Shown in pieces: positions 60,196 through 64,000 of a DNA stretch of 64,000 nucleotides. The DNA is from Citrobacter portucalensis (GTDB taxonomy: Bacteria > Pseudomonadota > Gammaproteobacteria > Enterobacterales > Enterobacteriaceae). The stretch is from contig NZ_MVFY01000008.1 of assembly GCF_002042885.1 (NCBI RefSeq), positions 124,001 to 188,000 on the forward strand. The letters are read 5' to 3'. Under the pieces are notes generated by a model, which was given only the letters and a program-made list of their open reading frames with translations, made no database searches and was not told the DNA's origin. Each line of letters begins with the position of its first letter. Within the stretch, counting starts at the first letter, position 1. A program made the position numbers and the translations under genes.

Positions 60196-61749
60196 GTGAC
60201 AACACGACATTTGATAAGCCTGGTGACTGGGGTACTGTTCCTTTCCATCCTCGCGCCGGTAGGTTTAAGCCTGTGGCTGGCACATCGACAGGTCGAAACG
60301 AAATTTATCGATGAACTCGATATGTTCTCAACGCGAGTCGCATTACGTACGGAACGCGTAGGCGAGCAGGCGAAAAAAGCATTGCGCCATATTGAAGCAT
60401 TTCAGGGGGTGCCTTGCAGTGAAGAGCATCTGCTGGAAATGCGTCGTTTGTCCTATAGCTACCGCTATATTCAGGAAGTGCTGTACCTCAAAGATAATGT
60501 TCCGCAATGCTCATCTCTGGAAAAAAGAAGCCAGGCAGAGGCATTTCCACCCGCAATGAAAGTCACGCCTGATGGATATCGCGCATGGCTTACCACGCAA
60601 AATGATTTGGGCATCAAGCGCTTTATGGCAGCATTAGGGAGCGAACATTATGTTGTGATGGTCGATCCGGGTTCTTTCATTGACGTCATCCCTTTTGGCT
60701 CATGGCCGATTGAAGTGACTATCATTGGCACCGTGCGCAACGTTGTTGTTGCCAGTAGCGCCGATCTGCCATCGGACGTTTTGCAGCATGTACAGCAAGA
60801 AAAATCGATTACTCATTTTAAAAAAGATGGCAGCATTTATAACGCCCGCCCCTTTCCTGAGTTGGGTATTACGATCGTAACCTGGGCATCTACCCTGCCG
60901 TTACAAAAAACCTGGCACCGACAGGCGCTGATCTGGCTTCCGGCAGGCATTCTTATCGGATTGCTCACCGCCGCCTTTGTTTTGCGCATTTTGCGCCGCT
61001 TACAGTCGCCCCATCACCAATTACAGGACGCTATCCAGCATCGGGATATCAAGGTCTACTACCAACCGATTATCTCGCTCAAAACGGGAAAAGTCGTCGG
61101 GGCTGAAGCACTGGCTCGCTGGCAACAGGCTGACGGAAGCTATCTGTCGCCAGAAATTTTCGTCGCGCTGGCGCAAGAGACCGGGCTGACAGAGCCTCTC
61201 ACACGGTTGATTATTGAAAGCGTATTTGAAGATTTAGGTAAATGGCTGCGTCAGCATCCGGAGCAGCATATATCCATCAATCTTGAGTCAGCCGATCTCG
61301 CCTCCGAAACGCTTCCTGCTCTGTTAAGCCAGAAAGTGAACCACTGGCAACTTAAGCCTACGCAAATCGCGCTGGAACTAACCGAACGCGAGTTTGCCGA
61401 CCCGAAAAACAGCGCGCCGTTTATTGCTAAATACCGTCAGGCAGGCCACTCGATCTATATCGATGATTTTGGCACCGGCTATTCCAGCCTGAGCTATTTA
61501 CAGGATCTGGATGTCGACATCCTGAAAATAGACAAATCGTTCGTTGATGCACTGGAGTACAACAACGTGACGCCACATATTATCGAGATAGCGAAAACGT
61601 TGAAGCTGGAGATGGTGGCGGAAGGTATCGAAACCGAGAATCAGGAAGCCTGGCTACGCCAGCACGGCGTCCAGTACGGTCAGGGCTGGCTTTACAGCAA
61701 AGCGCTGCCGAAGGCGGAATTTATTCTGTGGGCAGAAAAACGGCTTTAA
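60196..61749 (+). CDS. pdeB: Cyclic-di-GMP phosphodiesterase PdeB (YlaB), CSS-EAL
   Basis: A 517-residue membrane protein starting at GTG 60196 with AAGGA upstream. Two membrane helices (about 7-29 and 240-262) bracket a periplasmic CSS domain with CSS at 105-107 and Cys74. The cytosolic EAL domain (about 265-510) has AEALARW, INLES, ELTERE, DDFGTGYSSL and the DILKIDKSF/EGIE motifs, so catalysis should be intact. CSS proteins are controlled by disulfide formation through DsbA/B. Confidence 0.93.
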   Translation: MTTRHLISLVTGVLFLSILAPVGLSLWLAHRQVETKFIDELDMFSTRVALRTERVGEQAKKALRHIEAFQGVPCSEEHLLEMRRLSYSYRYIQEVLYLKDNVPQCSSLEKRSQAEAFPPAMKVTPDGYRAWLTTQNDLGIKRFMAALGSEHYVVMVDPGSFIDVIPFGSWPIEVTIIGTVRNVVVASSADLPSDVLQHVQQEKSITHFKKDGSIYNARPFPELGITIVTWASTLPLQKTWHRQALIWLPAGILIGLLTAAFVLRILRRLQSPHHQLQDAIQHRDIKVYYQPIISLKTGKVVGAEALARWQQADGSYLSPEIFVALAQETGLTEPLTRLIIESVFEDLGKWLRQHPEQHISINLESADLASETLPALLSQKVNHWQLKPTQIALELTEREFADPKNSAPFIAKYRQAGHSIYIDDFGTGYSSLSYLQDLDVDILKIDKSFVDALEYNNVTPHIIEIAKTLKLEMVAEGIETENQEAWLRQHGVQYGQGWLYSKALPKAEFILWAEKRL

Positions 61750-61769
61750 CATTGCTGTTGATGTTGAGA

Positions 61770-61794
61770 TGGCTGGCGGCACGCCGCACAGCCA
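61770..61794. terminator. Hairpin between pdeB and ybaA
   Basis: TGGCTGGCGGC (61770-61780), AC loop, GCCGC, bulged A, then CAGCCA (to 61794). It sits between two convergent genes and lacks a T-tract; possible weak bidirectional terminator. Confidence 0.45.
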
Positions 61795-61800
61795 GTCACA

Positions 61801-62154
61801 TCACTCTTCCATAATGGGCGCAAATCCACCGTAGATCATTCGCTTGCCATCAAATGGCATAGATTCACCGAACTCCTTCATACGGGGATCGGACATCATC
61901 TTCTGATTCGCCGCATCGCGGACCTCTTTGGAAGGGTATTCAATCCAGCTGAATACCACTTCTTCATGCTCCTGTGCTTTCACAGCCATGCGAAAATCGG
62001 TCAGTTTGCCGTCGGGGACATCATCTGCCCAGCACTCCACTACGCGCAATGCACCGAACTCCTTGAAAAGCGGAGCTGCTTTTGCCGCCATCGCAATGTA
62101 CGCCTCCTTGTTTTCAGCGGGTACGGCAACCACAAAGCCATCAACATACTTCAT
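61801..62154 (-). CDS. ybaA: DUF1428 family protein YbaA
   Basis: A 117-residue soluble protein of E. coli YbaA length. MKYVDGFVVAVPAENKEAYI and WIEYPSKEVRDAANQKMM with MPFDGKRMIYGGF are the DUF1428 signature. The fold is a dimeric alpha-beta (ferredoxin-like) barrel. Function is unknown. It has GGAGG upstream of the ATG. In E. coli ybaA also lies next to ylaB. Confidence 0.93.
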   Translation of the reverse strand: MKYVDGFVVAVPAENKEAYIAMAAKAAPLFKEFGALRVVECWADDVPDGKLTDFRMAVKAQEHEEVVFSWIEYPSKEVRDAANQKMMSDPRMKEFGESMPFDGKRMIYGGFAPIMEE

Positions 62155-62218
62155 GAGAAAAACCTCCGAAGTGTACTGCGCGGCAAGCCGATTCCGGCCG
62201 CGTCAGTCGAGGTTAAGT

Positions 62219-62848
62219 TTAGTCGCCAGTAGGCGATCGCGCCCCAGGTGCATTCCTGATACGCGTACATGACTGCGGCTGATGCCGAAACCACGGCAGG
62301 CAAAGCTGAATCAACGGTCCGATAGCCAAGGCATACAGCACCGTACCAACCCCCACGGTTCCCCCCAGCAGCCAACCGATAAGCAGCACCGACACTTCGA
62401 TTGCGGTTCGAATTCGTCGTACTGGCCAGCCGGTACGCGTGTGGATACCGGTCATCAGACCATCACGCGGACCGGCGCCAAAACCTGCGCCAATGTACAG
62501 GCTGGTTGCTAACGCATTCAATATTACCGCTGACACCAGCAGCCCGCTGCGCGCCAGCAGAGATTCAAATCCAGGAATCACCAGCAGCGCGGCATCTGCC
62601 GCCAGCCCGATCATAATCACGTTGCTCAGCGTGCCAAAGCCTGGACGCTGGCGTAACGGTATCCACGCCAGCAACACCAACACGCCAACGGCAATAATCA
62701 CCACGCCGATATTCATCGACAATAAATTGGCTACACCCAGGTGAAACACGTTCCACGGATCGGCCCCTAAATCAGCACGGACAAACATGGCCGTCGATAC
62801 ACCGTACAGCGCCAGCCCGATATATAACTGAAGTAAACGACGCAGCAT
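62219..62848 (-). CDS. YczE/YyaS/YitT-type integral membrane protein
   Basis: ATG 62848 (MLRRLLQLYIGLALYG) is preceded by GGAGG at seven bases and gives 209 residues; an ATG five codons earlier overlaps that ribosome site. There are five or six membrane segments. RADLGADPWNVFHLGVANLL and IGAGFGAGPRDGLMTG are the paired YczE motifs. Function is unknown, with export or uptake of a small molecule suspected. It is divergent from a MocR-type regulator, an arrangement repeatedly seen for this family. E. coli K-12 does not have it here. Confidence 0.85.
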   Translation of the reverse strand: MLRRLLQLYIGLALYGVSTAMFVRADLGADPWNVFHLGVANLLSMNIGVVIIAVGVLVLLAWIPLRQRPGFGTLSNVIMIGLAADAALLVIPGFESLLARSGLLVSAVILNALATSLYIGAGFGAGPRDGLMTGIHTRTGWPVRRIRTAIEVSVLLIGWLLGGTVGVGTVLYALAIGPLIQLCLPWFRHQPQSCTRIRNAPGARSPTGD

Positions 62849-62908
62849 GCATTTCCCTCCCACTCTCGGATAACTTTCATCTTCACCGCAATTGGCACTA
62901 TGATTAAT

Positions 62909-62930
62909 GTCCAGTTTTCAAAAAGTGGAC
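62909..62930. promoter_or_regulatory. Candidate operator between yczE-like gene and mocR
   Basis: GTCCAGTTTT (62909-62918) and AAAAGTGGAC (62921-62930) form an inverted repeat with nine of ten pairs and a 2-bp centre. It ends 4 bp before the regulator start codon, a place suited to autorepression and control of the divergent yczE-like gene. Confidence 0.6.
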
Positions 62931-62934
62931 TGTT

Positions 62935-64000
62935 ATGTCATCTCGCCGTTATGGAAGTCAGTCTTTGCAACGCCTGCTCGGACACTGGCTGGAAAGCCCC
63001 TCGCGAACGCCCATCTGGCGACAGCTGGCAGAAGCGTTACGTCTGCTTATTCTCGATGGTCGGCTGGCGCTGGATAGCCGCTTACCGGGTGAACGCGAGC
63101 TCGCCGTCGTCCTGCAAGTAAGTCGAACTACCGTCGCCAGCGCTATGGCGCAACTGCGTGAAGAGGGATATCTGGAAAGCCGTCATGGTAGCGGCTCACG
63201 GGTGATCCTGCCGGAACATATTCGCCATGTGCCAACCCGGACCAGCACCGGCACAGCGCTTGATTTGTCCACGGCGGCGCTAAGTGCCGGTCCCGAAATT
63301 CATCAGGCTTACCAGCAGGCGCTGTTTGCTATGCCACAGCATTTGCTGAGCTCCGGGTATTTGCCGCAGGGGCTGTCGGTATTGCGTGAGTCCATCGCTC
63401 AGCATTATTGCGATCGCGGGCTCCCGACGCAGCCCGATGAAATCATGGTCGTGAATGGTGCAGTCAGCGGCCTGGCGCTGATCCTGCGTTTGCTCACCGG
63501 CCCCGGCGATCGCGTAGTGGTCGATCACCCCACTTATCCGCTGGCGATTGCCGCGATTCAAGGCGCATCCTGTCGCCCCGTCGGCGTGTCGCTACCCGAG
63601 CACGGTTGGGATACCGCGGGTCTGGTCGCCACCATCGCGCAAACCGCACCGAGAATGGCCTACCTGATGCCGGACTTTCACAATCCGACCGGGCGTTGCA
63701 TGGACGCTGCAACTCGCCAGGTCGTGGCGGATATTGCCGAACGAACCCGCACTACCCTGGTGGTCGATGAGACGATGGTGAACCTGTGGTATGACGCCCC
63801 GCCGCCGCCGCTTGCCGCATTCAATCGCGACGCGCCGATCATTCTATTGGGTTCAGCCGGGAAAAGCTTTTGGGGGGGATTACGTCTGGGCTGGATCCGG
63901 GCGTCGGCGCGAACCATTGCGGCGCTGGTACAAACCCGCGACACCTTCGATTTAGGCTCCCCGGTGCTTGAACAACTTGCCACCAGCTGGCTGCTGGATA
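62935..64000 (+). CDS. MocR-type PLP-dependent transcriptional regulator, 3' truncated by window
   Basis: Starts at ATG 62935 (MSSRRYGSQSLQRLL); 355 codons are visible and the frame stays open at the window end. The N-terminal GntR winged helix (about 20-85) contains LPGERELAVVLQVSRTTVASAM. The class I aminotransferase-like domain follows, with GYLPQGL, PDFHNPTGR around 245, VVDETMVNLW and the PLP lysine K310 in SAGKSFWGG. MocR regulators sense PLP and often an amine or amino acid. It is divergent from the yczE-like gene and probably controls it. Confidence 0.9.
   Translation, partial: MSSRRYGSQSLQRLLGHWLESPSRTPIWRQLAEALRLLILDGRLALDSRLPGERELAVVLQVSRTTVASAMAQLREEGYLESRHGSGSRVILPEHIRHVPTRTSTGTALDLSTAALSAGPEIHQAYQQALFAMPQHLLSSGYLPQGLSVLRESIAQHYCDRGLPTQPDEIMVVNGAVSGLALILRLLTGPGDRVVVDHPTYPLAIAAIQGASCRPVGVSLPEHGWDTAGLVATIAQTAPRMAYLMPDFHNPTGRCMDAATRQVVADIAERTRTTLVVDETMVNLWYDAPPPPLAAFNRDAPIILLGSAGKSFWGGLRLGWIRASARTIAALVQTRDTFDLGSPVLEQLATSWLLD

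Overview
The window is chromosomal DNA of an enterobacterium in the Escherichia/Salmonella/Citrobacter group. Gene content and order follow the E. coli segment from ylaB/acrAB to purEK, read in the opposite direction, and most proteins have E. coli length and near-E. coli sequence. Several accessory blocks differ from E. coli K-12. The sfbABC-type transporter plus an outer-membrane porin beside selU recalls Salmonella and Citrobacter. I favour a Citrobacter-like species but cannot settle this from the sequence alone. There are no rRNA or tRNA genes, no CRISPR arrays and no recognisable insertion sequences.

Layout. 1-7.2 kb: end of lpxH, purEK, selU, then a minus-strand NIL-type methionine/iron ABC transporter (sfbCBA) and a porin. 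7.2-15.7 kb: ybbP-ybbA (minus) divergent from tesA-ybbO-cnoX, then fetAB (minus) and qmcA-ybbJ. 15.7-18.6 kb: a two-gene exported module of unknown function (TPR-like solenoid plus DUF3142 barrel). 18.6-29.2 kb: cueR and its target copA, separated by a 7.3 kb heme uptake and anaerobic heme degradation operon (TonB receptor, hmuT, chuW, hutX, chuY, hmuUV) that has a Fur box and a probable FNR box. 29.3-46.6 kb: ybaP, the small RNA chiX, ybaK, ushA, fsr, ybaL, gsk, aes, hemH, adk, htpG, recR, ybaB, dnaX, apt, ybaN. 46.7-57.1 kb: priC, rsmS, an Rpn-family nuclease gene with a probable gene-within-gene, mscK, acrR and acrAB. 57.1-64 kb: tomB-hha, maa, ylaC, zinc-independent ribosomal proteins rpmJ2/rpmE2, pdeB, ybaA, and a divergent yczE/MocR-regulator pair cut by the window end.

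Themes. Purine metabolism is spread over the window (purEK, gsk, apt, adk, ushA). Metal and heme handling is concentrated between 13 and 29 kb (fetAB, cueR/copA, the heme operon) and continues with hemH, the Zur-type ribosomal genes and possibly sfbABC. Two known programmed -1 frameshift sites (copA and dnaX) are intact. Regulatory sites that can be read include PurR, Fur, FNR, CueR, sigma-32, AcrR, marbox and Zur-like elements. REP (PU) elements sit in many intergenic gaps, and a separate repeat of about 99 bp occurs at the 3' ends of both ushA and apt.

The least understood parts are the DUF3142/solenoid pair, the dual oxygen/iron control of the heme operon, the rpn intragenic start and the palindrome between yczE and its regulator.
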